Origin: CAIWHR01 sp039931775
GTDB lineage: Bacteria > Pseudomonadota > Gammaproteobacteria > Burkholderiales > Casimicrobiaceae
Reading direction: 5' to 3'
DNA length: 64,000 nucleotides
NCBI GenBank assembly: GCA_039931775.1
Contig: JBDTRG010000171.1
Coordinates: 16,055-80,054, forward strand
Below the pieces are notes generated by a model. It made no database searches. It was given only the letters and a program-made list of their open reading frames with translations, and had not been told where the DNA came from. Below are positions 6,988 through 15,903 of this stretch, piece after piece (the stretch's first letter is position 1; the number at the start of each line of letters is the position of its first letter). Both the position numbers and the translations under genes were made by a program.

Positions 6988-8847
6988 CTACTTTACGGCG
7001 GCTTCGCCGGCGTAGCGGGACTCGAGCGTCGCCGCGAGGAGATCGATGCGGCCGATCGCGATCCGGACGACCGTGTCCGGCGCGAGCGCGGGCAGGTCGG
7101 CAAGGCGCACGACGAGCGGCAGGTGATCGAAGCGGATGAGATTTTCGCGGAGGACGGTCGCCGTCGTTTCGGCCACACCCTCCTGCAGCAGCCAGCGCAG
7201 ACACCAGTAGTGCTCCATCCGATCCTGGAATTCGCCGTAGGCCGAATAGGTCGCCTCGAAATCCGTGAGCGCCGCGAAGAGCTCGGCGTCGTTCTCCGCG
7301 TACGGCGGCTTGGCGCCCTCCAGCGCGGCGAGCAGCTGGCGTTGATTGACGAGATCGCTGTAGCGCCGCAGCGGCGAGCTCGACCACAGGTAGTGCGCTA
7401 GCCCGAGTCCCTGGTGCTCGCCGGGCCGCGTGCTCATCTTCACCTTGCCGTTCGACTGTGTCCGGTAAAGCCCCGCAACATGGGCATCGGCGAGGAGCTT
7501 GCCCCAGCTGCTGTTGACGAAGATCATCAGCTCCGAAACGAGCTTGTCGAGGGGGCTGCCGCGCGGGCGCGGAACGATTCGCACGCGGCCCGCCTCGCCT
7601 CCCGCAGGCGCGTCCTCCCAATCGACGTAGAAGTTGTAGTCAATGCGCGCGAAATCAGCCTTGCCGCGGGCGGCGGAAAGCGACTGTGCGAACGTCCACA
7701 GCATGCGCAATTCCTCGGTCCACGGCGGATCCGCCGGCGACGGCAGGTCGTTCGCGAATGCGTCGCCGACGGAGTCGAGCCGCAGATTCGCTGCGACGGG
7801 CACGCGCTCGACGCGCGTGACCTGACGAACCAGCGTACCGTCCGCCTTGACCTCGGCATAGAGCGACAGCGCGGGGACGGACTGCCCTTCCGCCAGCGTG
7901 AATGCCGCGACGACCGGCTCGGGTAGCATCGTGATCTTGCGCCCCGGCATGTAGACGGTCGACAGCCGCGTGCGCGCAATTGCGTCGAGCGGCGAGCCCC
8001 GCGCGATCGACAGCGCGGGCGCCGCGATGTGGATGCCGATTTCGCAGTGACCGTTCGGCAGGTGGCGCACCGAAAACGCGTCGTCGATCTCTGTCGTCGT
8101 CGCGTCGTCGATCGAGAAGGCGCGGACCGGCGCAATGGGAAGATCGGGCAGCGGGAGCAGAACGCCACCGGGCAGGAAAGAGACGCCCGAGGGAAACGCC
8201 TGCGCGAGAAATGCGTTGAAGTGGTAGTCGTGCGACGACGGAATGGCGCCGCATTCGGCGAGCAGCGCGACCGGATTCGTCTTCACCGATTCGCATGCGG
8301 CGACGAGCGCCTTCCACTCGAGCGCGTTCTTGTCGGGCCGATACAGGAGCATCGGGAGCTTCGCGCGCAACGCTTCCGGCAAGCGGCGCGCGCAGAGTTC
8401 GTCGCGCCAGAGGGCCGCTTGCTCGCCCTCGCGCTTCTTGCGCTCGACCGATGCGAGCGCCGCCTTGAGCGCGTCGGCAGGCGCCTTTCGATAGCGGCCC
8501 TTGCCGCGCTTGTAGAAGTACATCGGCGCCGCGGCGAGCGCCATCGCCACGGCTGCGGCTTCGGCCGCCGCCGGCGCGTGACCGTAGTAGTCGACGGCCA
8601 GCGCATCGAAGCCGAATTCCTCGTCGGAAGACACCTCCCACAGAAAATTCGGGTCGAGCAGCGCAGCATGGCCCTGCGCGTCGGCAAGCATGGCCGACGG
8701 CGATGGGTCCGCGAAGCGCAACAGGACCGCGGCGGCCTTGACCTTAAGGCGCTTGCCGGACGCGGCTTCAACCTGCAGCGAGGCGTCGTTGTCGGCGAGG
8801 ACGGTCCCGGCCTTCAGCTGGCCGTCGTCCTCGAAAAAGACGTGCAT
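6988..8847 (-). CDS. RNB-domain exoribonuclease (RNase II/R family)
   Basis: The start is taken at the ATG at 8847 (619 aa), because the preceding 31 codons of the open frame look non-coding and MHVFFEDDGQLKAGTVLADN is a natural N-terminus. The central RNB catalytic domain contains FSIDDATTTEIDDAFSVRHL, with the conserved aspartates that bind Mg2+. It continues with GIHIAAPALSI, TVYMPGRKITMLP and the YLWSSSPLRRYSDLVNQRQL segment. It hydrolyses RNA 3' to 5'. The N-terminal region is unlike the two cold-shock domains of E. coli RNase R, so this is the shorter betaproteobacterial type. It is transcribed towards tonB, with the 25-bp inverted repeat just after its stop. Confidence 0.92.
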   Translation of the reverse strand: MHVFFEDDGQLKAGTVLADNDASLQVEAASGKRLKVKAAAVLLRFADPSPSAMLADAQGHAALLDPNFLWEVSSDEEFGFDALAVDYYGHAPAAAEAAAVAMALAAAPMYFYKRGKGRYRKAPADALKAALASVERKKREGEQAALWRDELCARRLPEALRAKLPMLLYRPDKNALEWKALVAACESVKTNPVALLAECGAIPSSHDYHFNAFLAQAFPSGVSFLPGGVLLPLPDLPIAPVRAFSIDDATTTEIDDAFSVRHLPNGHCEIGIHIAAPALSIARGSPLDAIARTRLSTVYMPGRKITMLPEPVVAAFTLAEGQSVPALSLYAEVKADGTLVRQVTRVERVPVAANLRLDSVGDAFANDLPSPADPPWTEELRMLWTFAQSLSAARGKADFARIDYNFYVDWEDAPAGGEAGRVRIVPRPRGSPLDKLVSELMIFVNSSWGKLLADAHVAGLYRTQSNGKVKMSTRPGEHQGLGLAHYLWSSSPLRRYSDLVNQRQLLAALEGAKPPYAENDAELFAALTDFEATYSAYGEFQDRMEHYWCLRWLLQEGVAETTATVLRENLIRFDHLPLVVRLADLPALAPDTVVRIAIGRIDLLAATLESRYAGEAAVK

Positions 8848-8993
8848 GGGAAAAGGGAAACGGGCGCAAGACGCGATCCGGAAGCGGACCGCCACGCCGC
8901 GAATTATAGCGTGCCGCCCCGCGCGAGCGCGGCATTGCATGCGACGCGCCGTTGCTGCATAGTCGGCCGCTCCACAACATGGAGCAACGCGAA

Positions 8994-10001
8994 ATGGCCA
9001 TCGACTATCGACGGTTGGGTTCGAGCGGACTCATGGTGTCCCCGCTCTGCCTGGGCACGATGATGTTCGGCGATCGCACGGACACCGCGGCGTCGCAGCG
9101 AATCATCGACTCGGCATTCGATGCCGGCATCAATTTCATCGACACGGCGGACGTCTACACAAAGGGCGCCTCCGAGAAAATCGTCGGGCCGGCGATCAAG
9201 GCCAATCGGCACCGCTGGATCCTCGCGACAAAGGTCGCCAACGTGATGACCGGGCCGCCGCATGACGGCGGGTTGTCGCGACGCTGGATCATGCAAGCCT
9301 GCGACGACAGCCTGGCGCGCCTTTCCACCGACTACATCGACATCTACTACCTGCACAAGGACGACGCCGACACGCCGCTCTCGGAAACCGTCGGCGCGAT
9401 CGGGGACTTGATCAGGAGCGGCAAGATCCGCTACTTCGGCGTCTCCAACTTTCGCGGCTGGCGCATCGCCGAATTGGTGGGCGAGTGCGAGTCGCAGGGT
9501 ATAGCGCTGCCTGTGGTCTGCCAACCGTACTACAACCTGCTCAATCGCGGACCCGAGGTCGAGATCCTGCCCGCCTGCGACCACTACGGCATCGGTGTCG
9601 CTACGTATTCGCCGATCGCCCGAGGCGTGCTCACCGGCAAGTACGCGCCCGGCGTCGTGCCCGAGGACTCGCGAGCTTCGCGCAACGACAGGCGGCTCAT
9701 GGAAACCGAGTTCCGCGAGGAATCGTTCGCGATCGCGCAGAAGCTCAAAGCGCACGCCGAGAAGACAGGCCGCACGCCGATGCAATTCGCCCTTGCCTGG
9801 CTGTGGGCAAACGAAATCGTCACCTCGGTGATCGCCGGCCCGCGCACGCTCGAACAGTGGGACGACTACGTTCAGGCGATAGGAACATCGTGGAACGCGG
9901 AGGATGAGGCGCTCGTCGATTCCCTGGTCACGCCCGGGCATCCGTCGACGCCAGGCTACAACGATCCGCAGTATCCGTTTTTCGGACGAATTCTCGCGTA
10001 G
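8994..10001 (+). CDS. Aldo/keto reductase
   Basis: A 335-aa protein counted from the ATG at 8994, which has GGAG nine bases upstream; upstream ATGs at 8952 and 8979 are less likely. The family tetrad is visible: the Asp and Tyr in FIDTADVYTKGASEKIVG, the Lys in WILATKVAN and the His in IYYLHKDDADTPL. NADPH-binding segments follow near the C-terminus (TSVIAGPRTLEQWDDYVQAI). It would reduce aldehydes or ketones with NADPH; the substrate is unknown. It is divergent from the ribonuclease gene and probably co-transcribed with the following gene, 59 bp downstream. Confidence 0.93.
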   Translation: MAIDYRRLGSSGLMVSPLCLGTMMFGDRTDTAASQRIIDSAFDAGINFIDTADVYTKGASEKIVGPAIKANRHRWILATKVANVMTGPPHDGGLSRRWIMQACDDSLARLSTDYIDIYYLHKDDADTPLSETVGAIGDLIRSGKIRYFGVSNFRGWRIAELVGECESQGIALPVVCQPYYNLLNRGPEVEILPACDHYGIGVATYSPIARGVLTGKYAPGVVPEDSRASRNDRRLMETEFREESFAIAQKLKAHAEKTGRTPMQFALAWLWANEIVTSVIAGPRTLEQWDDYVQAIGTSWNAEDEALVDSLVTPGHPSTPGYNDPQYPFFGRILA

Positions 10002-10060
10002 GCCGACGTCCTGACCGGGGCGAAGACGCCTCGGGGCAGGCAAGACAGGAGACCCATCCC

Positions 10061-10594
10061 GTGCGCGCGATTCCCTATGTGCCCTTGGACATCGATGAGC
10101 CGCGCGAACTCGTCGCTGCGATTCGCGCCCGCCGGGGCGGCACGTTGCTCAACCTCGACCGGATGCTGCTCCACAGCCCGCCGCTCGCGGCCGGCTGGAA
10201 TACCTTGCTTCGCGCTGTCCGCACCGAACTCGCGGTGCCGCCGAAACTCCGCGAACTGGCGATGTGCGCTGTCGCCGTTCTCAACCACGCCGAGTACGAG
10301 TTTCACCATCACGCGCCGCTGTTCCTCGGTGCCGGCGGAACCACTTCGCAGCTCGATGCGCTGCGGAGCGTCTGCGACACGGGCACCGAATCGCCGGCGT
10401 TCGACAAAGCCGAACGTACGGTCCTGATGCTCGCGATCGAAATGACGCGCACGGTGCAGCTCGGCCCGACGACGCTCGCGGCCGCACGCGACGCGCTTGC
10501 CGACGATGGTCAACTAGTCGAAATCGTCGGCGTAATCGCGGCTTACAACATGGTTTCGCGAGTGATCGTAGCGCTGGAAATCGAGCCGGAATAA
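10061..10594 (+). CDS. Carboxymuconolactone decarboxylase family protein
   Basis: A 177-aa protein from a GTG start at 10061 with AGGAGA at a 9-nt spacing. The core PPKLRELAMCAVAVLNHAEYEFHHHAPLFLGAG is the AhpD/CMD fold signature, followed by LDALRSVCDTG and the helix FDKAERTVLMLAIEMTRTVQ. The redox CxxC pair of AhpD-type disulfide reductases is absent (only one Cys in that helix), so a peroxidase-reductase role is unlikely. Many single-domain members of this type are uncharacterised. It follows the aldo/keto reductase on the same strand, which suggests a shared small-molecule pathway. Confidence 0.85.
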   Translation: MRAIPYVPLDIDEPRELVAAIRARRGGTLLNLDRMLLHSPPLAAGWNTLLRAVRTELAVPPKLRELAMCAVAVLNHAEYEFHHHAPLFLGAGGTTSQLDALRSVCDTGTESPAFDKAERTVLMLAIEMTRTVQLGPTTLAAARDALADDGQLVEIVGVIAAYNMVSRVIVALEIEPE

Positions 10595-10612
10595 ACGCCG
10601 AATCAGGCGGGG

Positions 10613-10630
10613 CGCCGCGCTCTCGCGGCG
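10613..10630. terminator. Possible terminator hairpin
   Basis: A perfect 7-bp stem (CGCCGCG and CGCGGCG) with a 4-base loop lies 19 bp after the stop at 10594, between two convergent genes. No U-run follows, so an intrinsic terminator is not certain. Confidence 0.4.
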
Positions 10631-10688
10631 ATTGCACAAGCAAGTCCCGCGTGGGGTGCGCCGTGGAAAATAGAAAACGAGGTAAACG

Positions 10689-11513
10689 CTACGGAGGCAG
10701 GATTCCGCTGATCGTTCCGTTCACCGAACACAGCGAGTTCTCGAACGAGAGCCCCGCGATCATGCCAGCGGGTCCCCGTTGCATCAACACGACCCCGCCC
10801 TGGCCGCTCGTCCCATCGGAACACGAGAGAGTTCCAATGACATTCCCCAGCGTCCCTGTCTGAAAATAGGCGCCGACGATCGCGCAGTTCGCTTTCGCCC
10901 CCGCCAAGACCATGGTCACGGTGTTTCCCGTCTTGGAGATGGTCAGCGGTCCGGCATCGACGATGGTCGGACGATTGGCGGGTGGGGATACACAATCCTG
11001 TGCCGCATAGTTGATGGCCCCGGTGTAGGTACCCGCGAAGTCGAGATTACGCAGGGTCAGCCGCTCCAGTGATTTGAACACCTGGACCCCGTCGATAACG
11101 TAGGTCAGGGTCGCGGTGACGTAGTCCGTCGCAAACGTGACCGTTCCAACCTTGCGGCGGGTGACGGTGGCGGGATCGAACGTGCCGCCGAACCACGGCC
11201 CGGTGCTCTCGTAGAGGTCGCCCGTGTAATCGGTTTCAAAAGTCGCGCCGGGTACCGCCGTGACAGTGGCGGTAACGAAGTAGGGCCTCCTGTCTGCTGC
11301 GTAGATATAGAACGCCAGAAAAATGACGGGTTCGTTGTGGGTGGCCAGTACGCCCCACCCCGACTGAGTCTTGTCCCACCAGGTGTCGGACAGGATGGTC
11401 CCCAAAACCGGAACCTGGGCCCCGGCGCACCCCAGCCACAGACCCGTCAGCAGTGCGCCAATGAACCGCAGCGCGTCCGACGCTTTACCAGGATTGGCGC
11501 CGCGAACATTCAT
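10689..11513 (-). CDS. Secreted protein of unknown function
   Basis: A 274-aa protein counted from the ATG at 11513, which has GGAGGG upstream; the longer open frame adds 15 unlikely codons. A signal peptide ends near residue 33 (FIGALLTGLWLGCAGAQ). The mature N-terminus WWDKTQSGWGVLATHNEP, followed by IFLAFYIYAADRRPYFVTAT, resembles a beta-rich repeat seen in many exported proteobacterial proteins that start with a W..(x)n..GWG motif. The rest is beta-strand-rich with four cysteines (DCVSPP, NCAIVG, LSCSDG, LCSVNG), possibly two disulfides. I do not recognise a named family. It is convergent with the carboxymuconolactone-decarboxylase-like gene. Confidence 0.7.
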   Translation of the reverse strand: MNVRGANPGKASDALRFIGALLTGLWLGCAGAQVPVLGTILSDTWWDKTQSGWGVLATHNEPVIFLAFYIYAADRRPYFVTATVTAVPGATFETDYTGDLYESTGPWFGGTFDPATVTRRKVGTVTFATDYVTATLTYVIDGVQVFKSLERLTLRNLDFAGTYTGAINYAAQDCVSPPANRPTIVDAGPLTISKTGNTVTMVLAGAKANCAIVGAYFQTGTLGNVIGTLSCSDGTSGQGGVVLMQRGPAGMIAGLSFENSLCSVNGTISGILPP

Positions 11514-11618
11514 CGAACCCCCTCCATGCGACGGCGAAGGTCGGCCCGGAAGCTCCAACAGGGGCCGCCGATCCGGACCAGTGTTCGCCCCTCGCCAAAC
11601 GTTGTCAAGGAGGACGGG

Positions 11619-12242
11619 TCAAGACATTCGCTCGCCGGCCGTTACCGCGAACGGCAGCCGATTCTCCGGCGGCGACAGCGGGCACGACCACCGATCGTCG
11701 TACGCGCAGGACGGGTTGTAGGCGAAGTTGAAATCAAGGAGGATCTCCGATCCCGAGATGCCGAGGTCGGCGCCCTTGATCGAGTCGTAGAGGTAGCGGC
11801 CGCCGCCGTAGGTTTCCGCGCCGCTCGTCGCGTCGGAAAACGGCAGCCAGAGGCCGCCGCCGTAGCCCTCGAACCAGTACATCGCCAGTGCCGCCTGCTG
11901 ACCCGCGACCGTGAACCGCGCGTGGCCGACGCGCGTGCAGCGCAACACGCCGTCCGACGCGAGCGGGATATCGAAGGTCTCCCGCGAAGACATGGTGTCG
12001 ATGACGCCGCGCGCCCGCCACTGCGCATCGTACGGATACCATCGGAGGCCGCCCCAGCTTGCACGCCGATCAGGCGCGATGGGGCTGTCCGGATGCTCGC
12101 GATAAAGGCGCGTTCGCGCCGCGCGGAATTGCGTCGATGCCGCCGGGCCGTCGCTGCCCGAAAGCGCGCGCACGGCCACGTAGTGCTCGGCGACCGTGTG
12201 CCGCCAGTCGGCGAGCGTGAACGGATTGGCCGGCGTGCTCAA
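11619..12242 (-). CDS. DUF1684 domain protein
   Basis: A 207-aa protein. The C-terminal signature LLDFNFAYNPSCAYDDRWSCPLSPPENRL and the preceding GGGRYLYDSIKGAD are characteristic of DUF1684 proteins, whose biochemical role is not established. The only in-frame start at this position is TTG (12242-12240). It overlaps the TGA stop of the 5'-nucleotidase by two bases (TTGA), so translation is probably coupled to that gene. No signal peptide is visible, so it is presumably cytoplasmic. Confidence 0.85.
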   Translation of the reverse strand: MSTPANPFTLADWRHTVAEHYVAVRALSGSDGPAASTQFRAARTRLYREHPDSPIAPDRRASWGGLRWYPYDAQWRARGVIDTMSSRETFDIPLASDGVLRCTRVGHARFTVAGQQAALAMYWFEGYGGGLWLPFSDATSGAETYGGGRYLYDSIKGADLGISGSEILLDFNFAYNPSCAYDDRWSCPLSPPENRLPFAVTAGERMS

Positions 12243-13153
12243 CGCGCAGCCGACTTCTCTTCGTTGGCAACGCCGTGCGGGACGTGCCCAGCCGCGACGT
12301 GCTTCATCGCGGACTCGACGTGCGAGCGCTGGTCGTCGAAGAAGATGTCGGCGCGAAACGCGCGCAGGAACTCGCCCTTGTCGAGGCCGCCGAGGAACAG
12401 CGCCTCGTCGATCCGGATGTTCCAGGCACGCAGCGTCCGTATCACGCGCTCGTGCGCAGGCGCGCTGCGCGCGGTGACGAGCGCCGTGCGGATCGGGCTC
12501 TTGTCCTCGGGAAAATCGGCCTGGATCCGGTGCAGTCCGGCGAGGAATTCCTTGAACGGCCCGCCGACCAGCGGCTCGTTTGCCGCGTCGGCTTCGCTCT
12601 TCGAGAATGCGGCCAGCCCGTCCTGCTGGTAGACGCGCTCGGCCTCGTCGGAGAACAGCACGGCGTCGCCGTCGAATGCGATCCGCAGCTCGTCGGTCTC
12701 GTTGGTACCCACCGCGCTCGGAAAGATCGTCGCGGCCGCATGACCGTCGTCAAGCGCACGCCGCACGTCGCCCTGATCGGCGGAAAGAAAAAGATGCGCG
12801 CCAAACGCAGGCACATAGCGCGAGGTCGGCTCGCCCTTGGTGAACGCCGCGCGCGTGATGTCGAGGCCGTAGTGCTTGATCGCGTTGAAGACGCGAAGGC
12901 CCGTGTCCGCGGAGTTGCGCGACAGCAGGATCACTTCGACGTACTGCTTGTCCGGCCGGTTGAGCCGCAGCAGTTTTTTCACCAGCACGAACGCCGGGCC
13001 GGTCGCGAGGATCTCGTTCTCGTGCTCGACCTGATAGCGGTGGTACGCGTCGACGCCGGCCTCGGTGTAGATCCGATGGCTCTCGGTCAGGTCGAAGAGT
13101 GCCCGCGACGAAATCGCGACGACGAGTTTCCCGGCAAGCGAGGGCTTGGACAC
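12239..13153 (-). CDS. 5'-nucleotidase (cytosolic NT5C1-like, PF06189)
   Basis: 304 aa from the GTG at 13153 (VSKPSLAGKLVVAISSRALFDL); the 128 codons upstream in the same frame lack coding character. Family marks are VVAISSRALFDLTESHRIY, the long helical region VEVILLSRNSADTGLRVFNAI, AFDGDAVLFSDEAERVY with its HAD-type aspartates, and the C-terminal RADIFFDDQRSHVE. It would dephosphorylate nucleoside 5'-monophosphates in the cytosol. It is translationally coupled to the DUF1684 gene through a TTGA overlap and is divergent from the lipoprotein gene at 13320. Confidence 0.88.
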   Translation of the reverse strand: MSKPSLAGKLVVAISSRALFDLTESHRIYTEAGVDAYHRYQVEHENEILATGPAFVLVKKLLRLNRPDKQYVEVILLSRNSADTGLRVFNAIKHYGLDITRAAFTKGEPTSRYVPAFGAHLFLSADQGDVRRALDDGHAAATIFPSAVGTNETDELRIAFDGDAVLFSDEAERVYQQDGLAAFSKSEADAANEPLVGGPFKEFLAGLHRIQADFPEDKSPIRTALVTARSAPAHERVIRTLRAWNIRIDEALFLGGLDKGEFLRAFRADIFFDDQRSHVESAMKHVAAGHVPHGVANEEKSAAR

Positions 13154-13319
13154 GGGCAAAGTATAGCCCTGCGGCCATCGTGATGAAACGGTGCGTCGCA
13201 GGCGCACATCCTCGAACGATGCGAGTGCGGACGTAAGCGATCCGCCACGAGCTCCGCACTTCGCGCGGCACGTCGGTGATACGATGCGGGCCAACGCGAT
13301 GACGACAGGAACCAACCCC

Positions 13320-13781
13320 ATGAATCTTGTTTGGAACGCCCGCCGGGCCGGCATACTCGTCGCAACGTGCGCATTCGTCGTTGCTGCCGGCTGTGCGACA
13401 CCGGCACTGCCGCGGCCGGATGAAGGCGAGCTGCTGGCCGCCGGCTTCAAAGTCCTCGTTGCGGTGAACAGGATGCAGGAGGATTGGGTGCGCAGCCTTC
13501 CCCCAGGGCAGATAAGGCCGATGCAGCGCAACGACAAGAAGTACTTCGTCTACCCTGACGCGCCGAAGAAACAGATCTACGTCGGTGGCCCGCAGCAATA
13601 CGAGGCGTACCAGCAGCTCCTCCCCGAAAAGCAGCGGGGCGCGCAGGAGGCGGTGAGCGCGGCTCGTCAGGCGGCGAACAGAGCGTCGTACAACAAGCAG
13701 GATGACGCGATGCGCAAGGCGACCGCCCGCGATTTGTCCGATCCCTGGCTCGGGGTCGGCTGGGCCGATCTCGGCTGGTAA
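13320..13781 (+). CDS. Small lipoprotein of unknown function
   Basis: 153 aa from the ATG at 13320. The N-terminal signal NARRAGILVATCAFVVAAGC ends in a lipobox-like VAAGC, so the Cys at about residue 25 would be lipidated and the protein membrane-anchored. The mature part carries QEDWVRSLPPGQIRPMQRNDKKYFVYPD and a lysine/glutamine-rich helical stretch, and ends in PWLGVGWADLGW. I know no named family with confidence. A longer open frame upstream (from 13191) overlaps the 5'-nucleotidase promoter region and is not favoured. Confidence 0.7.
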   Translation: MNLVWNARRAGILVATCAFVVAAGCATPALPRPDEGELLAAGFKVLVAVNRMQEDWVRSLPPGQIRPMQRNDKKYFVYPDAPKKQIYVGGPQQYEAYQQLLPEKQRGAQEAVSAARQAANRASYNKQDDAMRKATARDLSDPWLGVGWADLGW

Positions 13782-13796
13782 CGTTCGGCGAGAATC

Positions 13797-13829
13797 GAAG
13801 CGCGCGGATCGATCTACGCCGCGCGCTTC
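13797..13829. terminator. Hairpin between convergent genes
   Basis: Perfect 11-bp arms at 13797-13807 and 13819-13829 (GAAGCGCGCGG and its complement) flank an 11-base loop. The element sits in the 32-bp gap between the lipoprotein stop and the rocD stop and overlaps the last rocD codons. It could serve as a bidirectional terminator. Confidence 0.5.
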
Positions 13830-15085
13830 AACCCGTCGCCCAACTCGGCGAACACCGCGCGCACTTCCTCGACCGCCCAATCGAGCGTCTCGCGGTCGAT
13901 GGTGAGCGGCGGGGCAAACCGGACGACGGTCCCGTGCGTGTCCTTCGACAGGATTCCGCGCGCGAACAGCCGGTCAACGACGTCGCGCGCGGCGATCCGC
14001 TCGCGGTCGACCTCGACGCCGATGAAGAGCCCTTTGCCGCGGACCTCGCGGATCAGCGGACTGCGCACGGTGGCGAGGCGCGCGAGCAGATGCTCGCCCA
14101 GCTCGGCCGAGCGTTCGATCAGCTTCTCCTCCGACAGCACGTCGAGTGCCGCGATGCCCACCGCCGCCGCCAGCGGATTGCCGCCGAACGTGCTGCCGTG
14201 ATCACCGGGCGTGAACACGCGCATCAGGTCCTCGGTGCCGACGAACGCTGACACCGGCAGCAGTCCTCCGCCCAGCGCTTTGCCGAGGATCACGCCATCG
14301 GGCTTCACGTTGTCGTGTTCGCACGCGAGGAACCTGCCGGTGCGTCCCATCCCCGTCTGGACCTCGTCGCAGATCAGGAGGACGTTGCGTTCGCGGCAGA
14401 TGCGCGCGCATTGCGCCAGATAGCCGGCCGGCGGAACGACGATGCCGCCCTCGCCCTGGATCGGCTCGACGAGGAACGCCGCCGTGTTGGGACCGATCGC
14501 GCGCGCCAATGCATCGGCGTCGCCAAACGGCACCTGCTTGAATCCGGGAGCGAACGGCCCGAAGCCGTCGCGGTACTGCGGCTCGGACGAAAAGCCGACG
14601 ATCGCGATCGAGCGGCCATGAAAATTTCCCGAGCACACGATGATTTCCGCGCGGTCGGCCGGAATACCCTTGATCTTGTGGCCCCACTTGCGCGCGGCCT
14701 TGAGCGCCGTCTCGACCGCCTCCGCGCCACCGCTCGACGGCAGTGCGCGATCGAGCCCGGTGAGCGTGGTCAGGCGTTGCAGGAACGCGGGCAGCAGCTC
14801 GTTGTGGAAGACGCGCGACGTGACCGAGAGCCTTTGCGCCTGCTCGACGAGCGCGCGCACGATGCGCGGATGCGCGTGGCCGTGGCTCACCGCCGAGTAC
14901 GCGCTCATCATGTCGAGGTAGCGGCGCCCGTGCTCGTCCCACAGCCAGCAGCCGTCGCCGTGCGCGAGCACGACCGGAAGCGGATCGTAGTTGCGAGCCG
15001 AATGTCGGCGCTCGCGAGCGATCGAAGGGGAGACGGTCGAGGGTCCGGAGGCCGACGTCCTGCCGGCTTTGAAGCGTGCTTCCAT
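13814..15085 (-). CDS. rocD: Ornithine aminotransferase (ornithine-oxo-acid transaminase)
   Basis: A 423-aa class III PLP aminotransferase. NYDPLPVVLAHGDGCWLWDEHGRRYLDMM followed by SAYSAVSHGHAHP is the ornithine-transaminase N-terminal signature. Further marks are the cofactor-binding SSGGAEAVETALKAARKWG, the LLICDEVQTGMGRTGRFLA segment (Asp contacting the pyridine N) and GVILGKALGGGLLPVSAFVG with the PLP-binding lysine. It converts L-ornithine and 2-oxoglutarate to glutamate semialdehyde and glutamate, linking arginine/ornithine catabolism with proline. The N-terminal 25 residues (SASGPSTVSPSIARERR) are a variable extension, and the start could be a little downstream. No arginine-pathway neighbours are present. 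Confidence 0.92.
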   Translation of the reverse strand: MEARFKAGRTSASGPSTVSPSIARERRHSARNYDPLPVVLAHGDGCWLWDEHGRRYLDMMSAYSAVSHGHAHPRIVRALVEQAQRLSVTSRVFHNELLPAFLQRLTTLTGLDRALPSSGGAEAVETALKAARKWGHKIKGIPADRAEIIVCSGNFHGRSIAIVGFSSEPQYRDGFGPFAPGFKQVPFGDADALARAIGPNTAAFLVEPIQGEGGIVVPPAGYLAQCARICRERNVLLICDEVQTGMGRTGRFLACEHDNVKPDGVILGKALGGGLLPVSAFVGTEDLMRVFTPGDHGSTFGGNPLAAAVGIAALDVLSEEKLIERSAELGEHLLARLATVRSPLIREVRGKGLFIGVEVDRERIAARDVVDRLFARGILSKDTHGTVVRFAPPLTIDRETLDWAVEEVRAVFAELGDGLKRAA

Positions 15086-15302
15086 ACCGATGCTCCTTTT
15101 GAGAGTCGGGTCCTGTCACTCGAGGAGAGCAGGAGACGTGCCAGTTCAGCGTCGGGCTCGTGGCCCCGTCTGAAACGCTGGCGGGTTTGGTTAAGTGGGG
15201 CGCCGGGATCGGCCCGGCACACGACGCAAATTTTACCCGAGGCGCCTCAAATGGGCGTACTGCACCGCAACATGCCTCGGGGCATCCGGGCGCGCTCCTG
15301 CG

Positions 15303-15770
15303 CTATTTCGCGGGCGCCGTGCAATCGCCGACGCGCTTGCCCGAATAGGTCTGCGACATCTCGAACGACTGGCCGTCGGCCTTGCCGCTCATCATCATCT
15401 TGCCGTCGTAGGCGTTGGCGCCGAACGTCGTCTCGCCGGCGACCGTCATCGCGTCCTTCCCGGTGCACACCATCTTGTAGGTGACCTTGCTGCCGGTGCG
15501 CTTGCTTTCGAGCACCTTGCAGTTCTCGCGCTTGGGCACGTAGTCCTCGTCCTTGCCGCCCTTGGCGATGCAATACCGATTGGTCTGCGGCGGCATTGCC
15601 ATCGGCATGCCGGGCATTTCCATCTTCGTGGTCACTTCCCACAGGTCGTCCCTGCCCTGCCCGTAGGCGGGATTCGGCGCTGAGACGGAGGCGACAAACA
15701 TTCCGACGATCGCCAACCCCATGCTCGAGTGTTGCGCTCCCCGGTGGATCGATTCGCGGCGGAAGGACAT
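15303..15770 (-). CDS. Secreted DUF3617 family protein
   Basis: 155 aa from the ATG at 15770, preceded by a purine-rich AGAGGGGG. A signal peptide (GLAIVGMFVASVSAPNPAYG) ends near residue 37. The mature part DLWEVTTKMEMPGMPMAMPPQTNRYCIAK, then CKVLESKRTGSKVTYKMVC and DCTAPAK, matches the DUF3617 pattern: a methionine-rich strand, paired Cys and repeated beta-hairpins. Proteins of this family are periplasmic, with no known activity. It lies 133 bp downstream of the flavoenzyme pair on the same strand. Confidence 0.8.
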   Translation of the reverse strand: MSFRRESIHRGAQHSSMGLAIVGMFVASVSAPNPAYGQGRDDLWEVTTKMEMPGMPMAMPPQTNRYCIAKGGKDEDYVPKRENCKVLESKRTGSKVTYKMVCTGKDAMTVAGETTFGANAYDGKMMMSGKADGQSFEMSQTYSGKRVGDCTAPAK

Positions 15771-15903
15771 GGAGCCCCCTCTGGGTGATTGGAACGAACA
15801 ACGGCGCGACGCCGGGGCAACGTCGGCATCCGGCGGGCGCACCGGCACTATCTTACCGCCCGCAGAGACCCCAGGGGCCTCTGCGATTGGCGCCTGGCCG
15901 AAT

